From assembly GCA_947623455.1 (NCBI GenBank), contig OX392536.1:8427282-8491281 (forward strand): 64,000 bases of DNA. Reading direction: 5' to 3'. Below the pieces are notes generated by a model. It was not told the DNA's origin. It did no database searches and worked only from the letters and a program-made list of their open reading frames with translations. Source of the DNA: Mimachlamys varia. Its lineage: Eukaryota; Mollusca; Bivalvia; Pectinida; Pectinidae. Below are positions 1 through 11,934 of this stretch, in pieces. The position numbers were made by a program, and so were the translations under genes. Each line of letters starts with the position of its first letter. The first letter of the stretch is position 1.

Positions 1-2640
1 AATAGTTACGGGTATTATATTGATACATGTGTCACTAACAGGTGTATAACACATGTTTCTACTGTATGAGTAATAGTTACGGGTATTAAATTGATACATG
101 TGTCACTAACAGGTGTATAACACATGTTTCTACTGTATGTGTAATAGTTACGGGTATTATATTGATACATGTGTCACTAACAGGTGTATAACACATGTTT
201 CTACTGTATGTGCCATATGTACGGGTATTGTATTGATACATGTGTCACTAACAGGTGTATAACACATGTTTCTACTGTATGTGTAATAGTTACGGGTATT
301 ATATTGATACATGTGTCACTAACAGGTGTATAACACATGTTTCTACTGTATGTGTAATAGTTACGGGTATTATATTGATACATGTGTCACTAACAGGTGT
401 ATAACACATGTTTCTACTGTATGAGTAATAGTTACGGGTATTATATTGATACATGTGTCACTAACAGGTGTATAACACATGTTTCTACTGTATGTGTCCT
501 AGGTACGGGTATTATATTGATACATGTGTCACTAACAGGTGTATAACACATGTTTCTACTGTATGTGTAATAGTTACGGGTATTATATTGATACATGTGT
601 CACTAACAGATGTATAACACATGTTTCTACTGTATGTGTAATAGTTACGGGTATTATATTGATACATGTGTCACTAACAGGTGTATAACACATGTTTCTA
701 CTGTATGTGTAATAGTTACGGGTATTATATTGATACATGTGTCACTAACAGGTGTATAACACATGTTTCTACTGTATGTGTAATAGTTACGGGTATTATA
801 TTGATACATGTGTCACTAACAGGTGTATAACACATGTTTCTACTGTATGAGTAATAGTTACGGGTATTAAATTGATACATGTGTCACTAACAGGTGTATA
901 ACACATGTTTCTACTGTATGTGTAATAGTTACGGGTATTATATTGATACATGTGTCACTAACAGGTGTATAACACATGTTTCTACTGTATGTGTAATAGT
1001 TACGGGTATTATATTGATACATGTGTCACTAACAGATGTATAACACATGTTTCTACTGTATGTGTAATAGTTACGGGTATTATATTGATACATGTGTCAC
1101 TAACAGGTGTATAACACATGTTTCTACTGTATGTGTCCTAGGTACGGGTATTATATTGATACATGTGTCACTAACAGGTGTATAACACATGTTTCTACTG
1201 TATGAGTAATAGTTACGGGTATTATATTGATACATGTGTCACTAACAGGTATATAACACATGTTTCTACTGTATGAGTAATAGTTACGGGTATTATATTG
1301 ATACATGTGTCACTAACAGGTGTATAACACATGTTTCTACTGTATGTGTAATAGTTACGGGTATTATATTGATACATGTGTCACTAACAGGTGTATAACA
1401 CATGTTTCTACTGTATGTGTCAGAGGTACGAGTCTTGTATCGGTACATGTGTCACTAACAGGTGTATAACACATGTTTCTACTGTATGTGTAATAGTTAC
1501 GGGTATTATATTGATACATGTGTCACTAACAGGTGTATAACACATGTTTCTACTGTATGTGTCAGAGGTACGAGTCTTGTATCGGTACATGTGTCACTAA
1601 CAGGTGTATAACACATGTTTCTACTGTATGTGTAATAGTTACGGGTATTATATTGATACATGTGTCACTAACAGGTGTATAACACATGTTTCTACTGTAT
1701 GTGTAATAGTTACGGGTATTATATTGATACATGTGTCACTAACAGGTGTATAACACATGTTTCTACTGTATGTGTAATAGTTACGGGTATTATATTGATA
1801 CATGTGTCACTAACAGGTGTATAACACATGTTTCTACTGTATGAGTAAAAGTTACGGGTAATATATTTATACATGTCTAACCAAGAGGTGTAAAACATAT
1901 ATTTCTACTGCATGTGCCATATGTATGGTTCATGTATTGATACATGTGTCACTAACAGGTGCATAATACATGTTTCTACTGTATGAGTAAAAGTTACGGG
2001 TAATATATTTATACATGTCTAACCAAGAGGTGTAAAACATATATTTCTACTGCATGTGCCATATGTACGGGTATTCTATTGATACATGTGTCACTAACAG
2101 GTGTATAAAACATGTTTCTACTGTATGTGTAATAGTTACGGGTATTATATTGATACATGTGTCACTAACAGGTGTATAACACATGTTTCTACTGTATGTG
2201 TAATAGTTACGGGTATTATATTGATACATGTGTCACTAACAGGTGTATAACACATGTTTCTACTGTATGAGTAAAAGTTACGGGTAATATATTTATACAT
2301 GTCTAACCAAGAGGTGTAAAACATATATTTCTACTGCATGTGCCATATGTACGGGTATTATATTGATACATGTGTCACTAACAGGTGTATAACACAGTGT
2401 TTCTACTGTATGTGTAATAGTTACGGGTATTACATTGATACATGTGTCACTAACAGGTGTATAACACAGTGTTTCTACTGTATGTGTAATAGTTACGGGT
2501 ATTATATTGATACATGTGTCAATAACAGGTGTATAACATGTGTTTCTACTGCACGTGTCATATGTACGAGTATTATATTGATACATGTTTCACCAACAGG
2601 TGTATAACACGGGTTTCTACTGTATGTGTCATAGTTACGG
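1..2640. repeat. 71-bp tandem satellite array, about 37 copies, open at left edge
   Basis: The segment is a head-to-tail array whose marker AATAGTTACGGGTATT recurs every 71 bp (positions 1, 72, 143 and onward). Each unit holds an inverted repeat, ACATGTGT then ACACATGT about 16 bases later, which could fold into a hairpin. Variant units recur in order: a CAGAGGTACGAGTCTTG variant near 1,423 and 1,564 (two units apart), and a diverged variant with AGAGGTGTAAAACATAT near 1,885, 2,027 and 2,312. Copies degrade from about 1,840 and end near 2,640. Open frames here are a by-product of the periodicity. The array starts before the window. Confidence 0.97.
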
Positions 2641-3010
2641 GTATCATATATGACATAAAACGGGGTACATACCAGATATGTTCTTAAAATGTCACATATA
2701 AGTAGAGATCCTATATAATAATGACGTGTGCCACAGATATGTGTTTTAATGATGCCCTTTCTACATAACTGACACAGTATTATGGATTTTTGTGCTATTG
2801 ATTTGTTTCTGATATAAGCATGGAATGATATTTAACATGCTATTGCTACATCATATTTATTAAAGTCTAGAACTGTTTTATTACTATGTATTAACAATGC
2901 TATTCTGTAACTCTAGAACAATTATTGAACAAACTTTCCGTTGTAACTGAATATGCGATACAACGATTTTCGGGGAATTTCCATATTTGCAATATACAGT
3001 CTACATGAGA
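2641..3010. other. Non-coding spacer
   Basis: AT-rich sequence between the satellite and the next repeat element. I see no open frame, splice pair or repeat in it. Confidence 0.6.
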
Positions 3011-3059
3011 TTTTTAGCTCACCTGGTCCAAAGGACCAAGGTGAGCTTATGCGATACCG

Positions 3060-3119
3060 TGGCGTCCGTCGTCCGTCGTCCGTCCGTCGTCCGTCGTCCG
3101 TCGTCCGTCGTCCGTCCGT
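3060..3119. repeat. CGTCCGT / CGTCGTC simple repeat
   Basis: A short microsatellite of GTCCGTC and GTCGTCC steps directly behind the hairpin head. Weaker versions sit at the same place in the copies near 9,370-9,410 and 32,636-32,666, so it belongs to the element rather than being a chance tract. Confidence 0.85.
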
Positions 3120-3960
3120 CAACAATTGACTTCTTCTTTATAACCACTGATCGGAATTTGACCAAATTTGGTCAGAAGCATCCCTATGGGGTGGGGACTC
3201 AAAATTGTACAAATTGTTGGGCTGACCCCCCAGGGGCCTGGGGGGCGGGGCCAAAAGGGGTCAATTTGGCTATTTGATATAAACGACTTCTTCTCTGAAA
3301 CCGAGCAATGTATATTGCTCATATTTGGCTGGTAGTATTACTATGGGTTGGGGATTCAAAATTGTACAAATGGTGGGGCTGACCCCCCAGGGGCCTTGGG
3401 GGCGGGGCCAAAAGGGTAAGTTGGCTATATTGATATAAACGACTTCTTCTCTGAAACCCAGTAATATATATCGCTCATATTTGGCTGGTAGCATCACTAT
3501 TGAGTGGGGATTCAAAATTGTACAAATGGTGGGGCTGACCCCCAAGGGGCCTGAGGGGCGGGGTCAAAAGGGGTCAATTTGGCTATATTGATATAAACGA
3601 TTTCTTCTCTGAAACCCAGTAATGTATATCGCTTATATTTGCCTGGTAGCATTACCATGGGGTGTGGATTCAAAATTGTATAAATGGTGGGGCTGATCCC
3701 CCAGGGGCCTGAGGGGCGGGGCCGAAAGGAGTCAATTTGGCTATTATGATAAAAATGACTTCTTCTCTGAAACCAAGCAATGGATATTATTCATATTTGC
3801 CTGGTATCATCACTATGGGATTAGGATTCAAAATTATATGATTATGATCACGGAGGGGCCTGAGGGGTGGGGCCAAAAGGGGCACATTAGACAATATTGG
3901 TATAAATGATCTCTTTCCTGAAACTAAGCAATGTATGACATCTATATTCTAGTGGTAGAA
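3120..3960. repeat. About 157-bp tandem repeat, left block
   Basis: The marker GACTTCTTCTCTGAAACC (with variants) recurs at 3,285, 3,441, 3,599, 3,757 and weakly at 3,908. Each unit also carries CAAAATTGTACAAATGGTGG, then GGGGCTGACCCCC and a GGGGCGGGGCCAAAAGG tract. About five copies, increasingly diverged to the right. Confidence 0.9.
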
Positions 3961-3989
3961 TCCAAAGGTTGCTTGAATTCAAATTTATA

Positions 3990-5235
3990 CAAATGTTTTG
4001 GTAACCTCGATCACAATCATAGATTTAGATATGACCCCAGGGTCTGCCATGCCCTTGCAACTTGACTCCTGACTCATAACTTTTAAACGGCTGAGATCCC
4101 CACCCCAAAACTATATATGCAATTGCTGGGCATTAAGAGACAATCACAATTATGATTTTATATTTGACTCCAGGGTCTGCCACGCCCTTGAAACTTGACT
4201 CCTGAGTCATAACTTTTAAATGGTTGAGATCCCCACCCCAAAACTACATATACAATTACTAGGAATTAAGAGATAATCACAATCATGGTTTTTGATTTGG
4301 CCCTGGGGTCTGCCACACCCTTTTAATTTGACCCCTGAGTCATAACTTTTAAACAGTTGAGATCCCCACCCCAAAACTATATATACAATTACTGGGCATT
4401 AAGAGATGATCACAATCATGGTTTTTGATTTGGCCCTGGGGTCTGCCACACCCTTTTAATTTGACCCCTGAGTCATAACTTTTAAACGGTTGAGATCCCC
4501 ACCCCAAAACTATATATGCAATTGCTGGGCATTAAGAGACAATCACAATTATGATTTTATATTTGACTCCAGGGTCTGCCACGCCCTTGAAACTTGACTC
4601 CTGAGTCATAACTTTTAAATGGTTGAGATCCCCACCCCAAAACTACATATACAATTACTAGGAATTAAGAGATAATCACAATCATGGTTTTTGATTTGGC
4701 CCTGGGGTCTGCCACACCCTTTTAATTTGACCCCTGAGTCATAACTTTTAAACGGTTGAGATCCCCACCCCAAAACTATATATACAATTGCTGGGCATTA
4801 TCAGATGATCACAATCATGGTTTATGTTTTGACCCCAGGGTTTGCCACGCCCTTGTAAATTGACTTCGGAGTCATAACTTTTAAACAGTTGAGATCCCCA
4901 CCCCAAAACTATATATACAATTGCTCGGCATTAAGAGACAATCACAATCATGATTTCATATTTGATCCAAGGGTCTGCCACACCCTTGCAAATTGACTAC
5001 TGAGTCGTAACTTTTGAATGGTCGAGATCCCCACCCCGAAACTATACATACAATTACTGGGCATTAAGAGATGATCACAATCATGGTTTTTGATTTGGCC
5101 CTGGGGTCTGCCACACACTTTTAATTTGACCCCTGAGTCATAACTTTTACACGGTTGAGATCCCCACCCCAAAACTATTCATACAATTACTGGCCATAAA
5201 GAGATGATCACAATCATGGTTTTTGATTTGGCCCT
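3990..5235. repeat. 133-bp tandem repeat with 399-bp higher order
   Basis: The marker GGGTCTGCC starts at 4,173, 4,306, 4,439 and 4,572, exactly 133 bp apart, with further copies to about 5,235. Units also share GTCATAACTTTTAAACGG and GAGATCCCCACCCCAAAACT. Variants repeat every third unit: the block starting at 4,173 matches the block at 4,572, giving a 399-bp higher-order period. Confidence 0.93.
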
Positions 5236-5700
5236 GGTTTAGCTATATTGATATTAGCGACTTCTTCTCCATAACCACTGATTGGAAATCAGCCTTATTT
5301 GGCAGGAAGCATCTTCAGGTGACCAGGATTCAAAATTGTACTTATGGTGGGACTGACCCCCCAGGGGGCTGAGGATTTGGGCCAAAAAGGGTTATTTAGC
5401 TATATTGGTTTAAGCGACTTCTTCTCCATAACCACTGATTGGAAATCAACCTTATTTGGTAGAAAGCATCCCTAGGTGCTTAGGATTCAAAATTGTACTA
5501 ATGGTGGGACTGACCCCCCAGGGGGCTGAGGGGCGGGTCAAAAAGAGTTATTTAGCTGTATTGATATTAGCGACTTCTTCTCCATAACCACTGATTGGAA
5601 ATCAACCTTATTTGGTAGAAAGCATCCCTAGGTGCTTAGGATTCAAAATTGTACTAATGGTGGGACTGACCCCCCCCCAGGGGGCTGAGGAGCGGGGAAA
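5236..5700. repeat. About 157-bp tandem repeat, right block
   Basis: The marker GCGACTTCTTCTCCATAACC gives starts at 5,259, 5,416 and 5,572 (157 and 156 bp apart). The units resemble the 157-bp units of the left block but carry their own shared substitutions. The 133-bp block is therefore sandwiched between two arms of one older array. Confidence 0.9.
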
Positions 5701-5929
5701 ATATTTTACCATGATAACCTAGATACCAATATATCCAGGTGAGCGATACAGGCCGTCTGGGCCTCTTGTGAAAACTACAAATATATCTATCTCATGTATG
5801 TGTTACAACTATAGGTATTGCATACATATGTCCTAAATATATTTTTTTCATAATTTTTAGACTTGCATTTAGTACAGATGTCACGTAAGTCTATCAGAGT
5901 TAATTTTATTTTAAGTGTCAAAGTAGATG

Positions 5930-5990
5930 TATCTAAAACACATGTCACAGATAGGTGTATTACACATGTGTTTACTACATACTTTATAGA
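5930..5990. repeat. Diverged single unit of the 71-bp satellite
   Basis: The stretch with ACACATGTCACAGATAGG and TGTATTACACATGTG matches the satellite core (ACATGTGTCACTAACAGG, TGTATAACACATGT) about 3.3 kb beyond the array and past the inserted element. Confidence 0.5.
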
Positions 5991-6089
5991 CATTTTAATA
6001 TACAAGTATTTAATATATATTTGCAGAAAAGTGTTTGTGTTTACTACATGTACATGTTTGGTTTGGTTTTATTGTGTGTACATCCTTAA

Positions 6090-6300
6090 ATATCTAAGCT
6101 CGTTTTTGACGTCCTCGTGGTGTATATACAAAGAAGAGTCTGTGCTGAGTGTGTGTGTAGTTGTTAGGCCCCATCCAGTCTCATTATACAGACGGCGGAT
6201 GAACCAGTCAAGCGTTAAGCAAGAAGTAAGTCGAGCCCAGGGACGAAACCAAACTCCTTCCTTAAAGGTGCGGACGCTCAACTAAAGGCCAAACGTGAGA
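6090..6300 (-). repeat. Probable tRNA-derived SINE head
   Basis: Read on the minus strand, GGCCTTTAGTTGAGCGTCCG (rc of about 6,271-6,290) resembles an A box region, and GGTTTCGTCCC (rc of 6,240-6,250) resembles a B box, at a tRNA-like spacing. No mature tRNA fold is evident. SINE heads of this form are common in molluscs. The tail is not defined. Confidence 0.4.
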
Positions 6301-6401
6301 CATTGTCAAAAGAGACATAAAGAAAGAGAAAATTGTTTTGAAAATAACACAAACTTAGTCACTTCTTCTGATCATCAATTTGTGGATCAGTTATAATCAT
6401 G

Positions 6402-6648
6402 TCTACCACAATACCCTGTGTAATTCCACTCTCAGATCATTGTATAAACGTGCTGACTGTTGGATAACCTTATGTTTTCTACCACTAGTGGAATATAACC
6501 TTCCGGACGTTTGATTGGTTGAGAAGTTGAACTTTGGCCGTAAATCACGTGGGTCAATGCAACGTGCTGATTGTTGACGTCGTCATCCGTTGTTGACGTC
6601 GTTTCAATTTGGCGGGAATATATACGAGATGATGTGTTTTCGCGCAAA
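6402..6648 (+). mobile_element. MITE-like element, 3'-truncated copy
   Basis: Matches the copy at 34,890-35,179 along about 240 bp: TCTACCACAATACC at the left end, TTCCACTCTCAGA, TTGTATAAACGTGCT, ACCACTAGTGGAA, repeated GTTGACGTCGTC, and a right part with TGTTTTCGCGCAAATA. The right terminal inverted repeat found in the other copy is not present here. Confidence 0.8.
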
Positions 6649-6649
6649 T

Positions 6650-9354
6650 ATCACATAAATAAAATAAATGTAAGTGAATTAAATGATCACGTATAATTAC
6701 TACGTGTGCACATATTGGTAATTTCGCATCAAATTTGAAGGTATATATATGTGTATTATTCGTTGCTGTTAAATAGATTTATGTATCACAGAACAAGTAT
6801 ACCTCATAATGTTTCTAGAACATGTTTCACCGATAGTAGTATTCCCCTATGTCTGTCGCAAGAATCTAACATATAATAAAAAACTCGATATTGTAAATAA
6901 GTGTTTGAGAGGTAGAGACTGGATTTTTGGTTGTCTACCAGGTATGTTGTTAATATGTTAAATTAGTAAACAAATAAACAACTTCAATGGGATTATTTAA
7001 AACAGCATAGGGGATTATCGCACAAATGCGTATGCATGTGTGTTGAATATTTGCATTATTTTGTACTTAACATGTTTTCAAAGTGACATTCCTGTGTTCA
7101 ATCATGTGCATCCTAAACATCACATACTCTCAAACCTTGTTTTTAAATCACTTGGACACTGATATCGACTTACAAGATCAGAACGAGGTAACACATTGTT
7201 CCTTTTGTAAGCAAAGCGTGCCTTTAATAGTTAAATAACCTGGAGCATGAAATCTGATATAACTTTTCAGTCCTGAAATAGCACATAGTCTAGGTACAAG
7301 TAATATATCAGGTTGGCGTGTTGTCAAAATATACTGTCAACAAAACAAGTTTGAGAGTGCTATTTTAAAGTTATCTTTACATATATTTACATTTACGCTG
7401 CAACCAACTATATGAACATTATCAGCATAAATGCTTTTCATAAAAGTATATTTACATTTGCGCTGCAGTGTCACTATATGAACCAAGTAAGTTCCGTTTC
7501 GGTTCATAGGACGATAACCCGAATTGAGTATGAATATGAACGTGAGATGAATGATAAACAACAATGCATATCACGCCGAACTCTCGTTTGGACTAGAAAC
7601 TATAGACAACGTATTGGCTTTATTTATTCCATTAAATCACTTATTGGGTAGGATCGAATTAACATAATTAAACATTGAAAAAGCGTCTTCATTATAAGTA
7701 TAAGCTTTTAATCACTCACTATCTACAATGAAGAGGGTTCCCTCTCCGTGATTTCCGGATTGTGCAGTATTGTTTCAGTAGGCAATCGTCGAATTAATGT
7801 ATTATCAACAATCCGACAACAAGTACAAACATTTATGCAGAAAGACGATTCGTATCCCCATCAGCAGTAAAGTCGACCAAAATATAGCATACATGCATTA
7901 GGATTCTTATGCAACGCAGCAACAATACGACGCTGACAACTTTTTCCATGCCAGACCATCCTACTCATTTTTCAAATTCAGCGGACATGCCTCCGAAGTA
8001 CATGTATGACGTCATAAATACTCGTTGTCATTCATAATGACAACACTTATTTCAAGTGTTATTTTAAAGCACCCTTAAACAAAAAAAAGTGCAAAAGATA
8101 GAAAATAATATCAACATTTTTATAATAAAATACTTGTACGGTAGCTGTTCGAATAACATGGAGAGGTCCCCTGCTCAAATGGCTAATTATTATCATTGGT
8201 GCCAATTTTATTTAAACTTGGCTATCCCACCAATGTCGTTTAAATGAAAAAGCCTATACAAATGCAGATATTAAATAGATAATTTGAAAAAAAATATATA
8301 TAAAAAATAAGCAATTGTTTTATGATAAAAATGTAAATATATGGATTGAAAGTCATTTTTGTAACTCTCGTAGTGCTATGTAAGGTCAGTGGTTACATTA
8401 ATATTTAGCATATGGATGTAACGACTGGCCTTTCATGTTTTTATGCTACGCAGCAACAAACAACTTTTTCCATCGCGGACCAGCCTACTCAGTTTCCAAA
8501 TTCAGTATGACATCATAAATACTCTATAAAAATAATATAAAAATGATATATATCACACAGCCTAGGTACGAGAAATATATAAGGTTGACGTAAAGTTAAA
8601 ATATACTGTCAACATAACAAGTTTAATTATGTGATGTTCACGTTATACACCCAATCAGAAGCGTAGAAACATTCCATTTGAAACTAATAGTTCAAACATG
8701 CAATACTTGTGCTTGTGCTTATGCATCTAGGACAAGCAAATTTAACTAAACTTAAATTCACCTGTTTATGATAATTAAATCGTCCTTTCGCTACATGCGT
8801 CTGCTTCGGACAACCGAAAATGTACATGTCAAACCTGTAAAATAGGACGGGAACACCCTCTGACTTTTGACCCCATATCAATCCGCCATAACATATCAAA
8901 ATCTACCAAAAGTATATATTCTTGTAAAGTTAAATATCTATAGATTCCATTTAATGCAGAATATGTCTACAATTACCTATTCTAATTACTCAGAATCAAT
9001 GTACTTAGCCGGAAAAAATTTTTAGAAGGGACTACATACATATGAAACATTTCGTGATAGGCAGATTTAATTGTGCGAGTCCTATACCATTAGTGGTATA
9101 TAACATATATTTATCGAACAAGGGGCACGTTTATACAATGGTCTGAATTGTGACATAAAAACTCCTCTCGTACCTAGGTGTGAAAGTCTAGCGTTCAGTT
9201 ATATCTATTTTCAAATGTAAAACTACTTAATTTACATTGTTTGCTATCTATGTTCAACATCGTCATCTATTCCGACTGAAGTGTTTTCATATCAATTTCA
9301 TCTACGAAATCTACGAACAAGTAAAACTGGAACTTGCTGTGTTTCTTAGAGAAG
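6650..9354. other. Non-coding region with short local duplications
   Basis: No convincing gene. Duplicated pieces: 7,902-8,030 against 8,440-8,525 (ACGCAGCAACAA, CAACTTTTTCCAT, CATAAATACTC), and 7,275-7,345 against 8,562-8,625 (CTAGGTAC, AAAATATACTGTCAACA). The segment 8,329-8,360, with GGATTGAAAGTCATTTTTG, matches in inverse orientation the hairpin at 63,635-63,715. Confidence 0.6.
8785..9080 (+). repeat. Direct repeat copy A (about 280 bp)
   Basis: Shares long runs with 12,676-12,955, including GCGTCTGCTTCGGACAACCG, CACCCTCTGACTTTTGACCC, CATATCAATCCGCCAT and GTACTTAGCCGGAA. Same orientation, 3.9 kb apart. Non-coding. Confidence 0.9.
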
Positions 9355-10641
9355 AAACCTACGATTTTTTGCGTCGTGCGTCGCTTGTTGTGGGCCGTCC
9401 GTCCGTATTATTTTTTGGAATCAAATACTCTTCACTAACAAAAAGGTCTTCATGTGCTTTATCACAATTGTTAATTTCATGCCCCCGAACTTCAGGTTTC
9501 CCCAGGAGGAGGGGTTGAAGTTTGGTGCTTTGGGAAGGGATATAAAGGGTCAAATCGGCTAACAACAATCTTCTAGTTCAGCCCAGACATCCTGGAATGA
9601 AATCTTCTTAGATGAAAAGGGTCTTTAGGTGCTTTATCGAAATTGTGAATTTCATACCCCGATATACGAACTTTGATAAAATAAGGAACCTTTTTCAGAG
9701 AAACATTAAATTTGTCAAGTTGTTTAGGTCTCAGAAAAACCTTCTGAAGTAAAAGGTCAAAGGTCAAGGTCAAATTTGATAACAATTTTACTGGCGAACT
9801 TTTCCTCATGATATTATATTTACATTAAGTATGCTTGAAACATTGGCGAAAATTGTATTCATTTCTCATAACAACATTAGCCTCATCATATGCAAACAGC
9901 GTGTAGTAATAGAATGAAAAATAGTTGTAGTTCCTGAACAATATAAATGATTATGATTTTTTAAAGTAAAATGTTGAAATTTTAAAAAGATATATAAATA
10001 TTGAAAAAAATTTAATTAAAAAAAAATCCCTTGAAAATACAGTGACAACAAATACTGTCACGTTTAGATAAAACGTTAACAAATGCAAGCGTTTTGTACG
10101 GCACCGGAAGTTACCCTGTCGTCTACTATCCGCCGTCAAGCCATCGGAATTGTAAATTGTAAATAAACACGATCCAAATAATATGTAGAGACATTAAATA
10201 TTGTAGCTGTCCTCTTAAAGTTCTACACATAAAAAATCACTCCAAAAATCCCATAGAATAAATGTTGTAGATCGAACTACATTTTGTTTCGGTTGTTGTT
10301 ATGACGGTTGCTAAGAACGCGTTACGAACTGTGTAACACTTTCTCGCGAAAACGGCTGTTCTCTATCCGACGTCACTCCCGGGTAAAACATGAAAAAATG
10401 CATTTTTGTATTTTGGTGTGCGTTAACAGATAGAATAAAAAATAATCTTAATGACAATATAAGGAATGAAATTTATTTTTTCAACATTTATGAGTCATAA
10501 CAACATTGGCTTTCTGGACATATGTCCAGAAGCCAATGTTGTTATGACTTCATGATAATTTTAGTGTAAGGACGCAACAACAAATGTATTGGTACTAGTA
10601 CATCAAAACTGTGGAAGCGGTTACGGCCCATGGGCCTCTTG
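9355..10641. mobile_element. Decayed, interrupted copy of the AGCTCACC / GGGCCTCTTG element
   Basis: The left part has GCGTCGTGCGTCGCTTG and CCGTCCGTCCGT. The right end reads GGCCCATGGGCCTCTTG (10,625-10,641), the tail seen at 5,751-5,768 and 33,196-33,210. The interior lacks the tandem arrays and includes a foreign stretch bounded by the related motifs TCATAACAACATT (9,867) and AATGTTGTTATGA (10,536). Confidence 0.5.
10493..10549. repeat. Near-perfect 57-bp palindrome
   Basis: The left arm AGTCATAACAACATTGGC continues with TTTCTGGACA; the right arm TGTCCAGAAGCCAATG continues with TTGTTATGACT. The arms (28 and 27 bases) pair throughout except for one extra T in the left arm, leaving a 2-base centre. 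Confidence 0.95.
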
Positions 10642-10649
10642 CTTTTTTT

Positions 10650-11515
10650 GTAAATATTATTAGCTTATAAGAGTTCATAACTGAAGGCTAGTCGCATTGC
10701 CTACACTTATTAGCTGTTATTTATTTACTGTCACACTGCAGTTCGATGCCTGTATATCAATATATTTTTGAAGTAGGGGCGCTCATTTGGCGTAATTCAA
10801 ACTCGCAGTTGTTGACCAATAAGCTTTATGAAGGTTTGAAATTCAACAGTCACTTCTGCGAAACTTAAAATAATCAAATTAAACGAAACGAAATTGAGCA
10901 TCACCACCATTGACAAAAACTATAGACGGAATGAGAAACCTGAGATCGATGAAATTCAGTTGATTAGACATTTGTATCTAAAACATTATTAATAACATAT
11001 AAGACTGTAAACGTACTTATTTTAGCACAGTCAAATTTAAGCGCTAACACAGAAAATTGTAAAATATGATTTATTAGCGTGAATATATATTAAATATCTT
11101 AAAATGTACATTAGTTAGGTTTAGGGTATATGTTATTAGTTACAGAAGCAAAATACATTTCAAGGACAAATTCAATGGACATCAGAACAAAAACGTGATA
11201 AAAATACAAGTATACCGCTCTGCCGTCTTGTAACAGAAGTTTGAACGTCTTTTCAAGGGTTTGCCGAACAATGTTGCCAAACCCTTGCATTTAACACAGT
11301 TTTTGTTTGTCACCGACTCCAAAGAATAACTTATATTGTACTTCAATACGCAGATCAAACCCAGACTCGCGAAGTGGAATTGCATGAATGTATCCGTACG
11401 GATGGATGGATGTATGACACACTCCAAACTCATATTACACCATCCTTTCATATCAACATTCCTCTAAAGACGATACTATCTATACACATTTGCATGAATA
11501 GGAATATGCCCACAC
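10650..11515. other. Non-coding spacer
   Basis: I see no gene, repeat or splice pair with support. Confidence 0.5.
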
Positions 11516-11722
11516 CCCTTTTATATATAACAAAGACATGTAAACGAGCGTTTTGTGAAAACACGCGTTTTTGGTAATATACTCGTATATACATTTATAT
11601 ATCGATGACACTCACACCACTTTAATATATCACAAAGACATGTAAACGAGTGTTTTGTGAAAACACTCGTTTTTGGCAATATACTCGTGTATACATATAT
11701 ATATCGATGAGACTCAAACACC
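11516..11722 (+). repeat. Tandem duplication (about 115 bp, two copies) with hairpin
   Basis: Two adjacent copies share CAAAGACATGTAAACGAG, a hairpin, AATATACTCG and ATATATCGATGA. In the second copy the hairpin AACGAGTGTTTT / AAAACACTCGTT is a perfect 12-bp stem with a 3-base loop. In the first copy the stem is imperfect. Confidence 0.9.
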
Positions 11723-11830
11723 GCATTGCCTGCTATTATGTATAAATCAAAGACATAATATTATCATTATTTAAATAACGCGCATTTTAACGCTGTTTTC
11801 ATATTATGTATTGTTTTTATTTCCCCACAG

Positions 11831-11933
11831 GGTCAACTGAATCGTTTGTGACTAAACACTATCCTAATCAGACGACACAAGGACTTCTAAAATGTACAGC
11901 AAGGGAGGGAATTTTACCTAATGGATGTGTAAG
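11831..11933 (+). other. Candidate internal exon (5' UTR exon of the Roc gene, or other)
   Basis: A good acceptor (TTTTTATTTCCCCACAG) is followed by 103 bases with one open frame, then a donor (AAG|GTGAGTT). If it joined the exon at 13,661 the open frame would soon reach a stop, so a 5' untranslated role is the simpler reading; it then contains upstream ATGs. I recognise no domain. Splice consensus alone produces false calls, so confidence is low. Confidence 0.3.
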
Positions 11934-11934
11934 G

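Larger units (their letters stand above)
3011..5770. mobile_element. Dispersed non-coding element with hairpin head and GGGCCTCTTG tail
   Basis: The left end reads TTTTTAGCTCACC and forms a hairpin (AGCTCACCTGGTCC, three As, then GGACCAAGGTGAGCT). The right end has CCAGGTGAGCGATACAGG followed by GGCCGTCTGGGCCTCTTG. The two ends are partly inverted copies of each other (AGCTCACCTGG / CCAGGTGAGC). I recall this end pair as a common dispersed repeat of mollusc genomes. There is no coding capacity. The interior is entirely tandem repeats, annotated separately. Two more decayed copies lie at 9,355-10,641 and 32,589-33,210. The transposon class is unknown. Confidence 0.7.

Noticed and set aside
200..2610. 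Several open frames of 60-97 codons within the left satellite
   Set aside because: They follow the 71-bp period, appear on both strands and have no family resemblance.
1..2640. CRISPR-like array
   Set aside because: Units are contiguous with no unique spacers and the context is eukaryotic.
3011..5770. Helitron
   Set aside because: A hairpin near the end is present, but the terminus reads CTTG and not CTRR, and the ends are partly inverted.
5863..6285. 140-codon plus-strand frame
   Set aside because: It spans a diverged satellite unit and a SINE-like head, with no recognisable domain.
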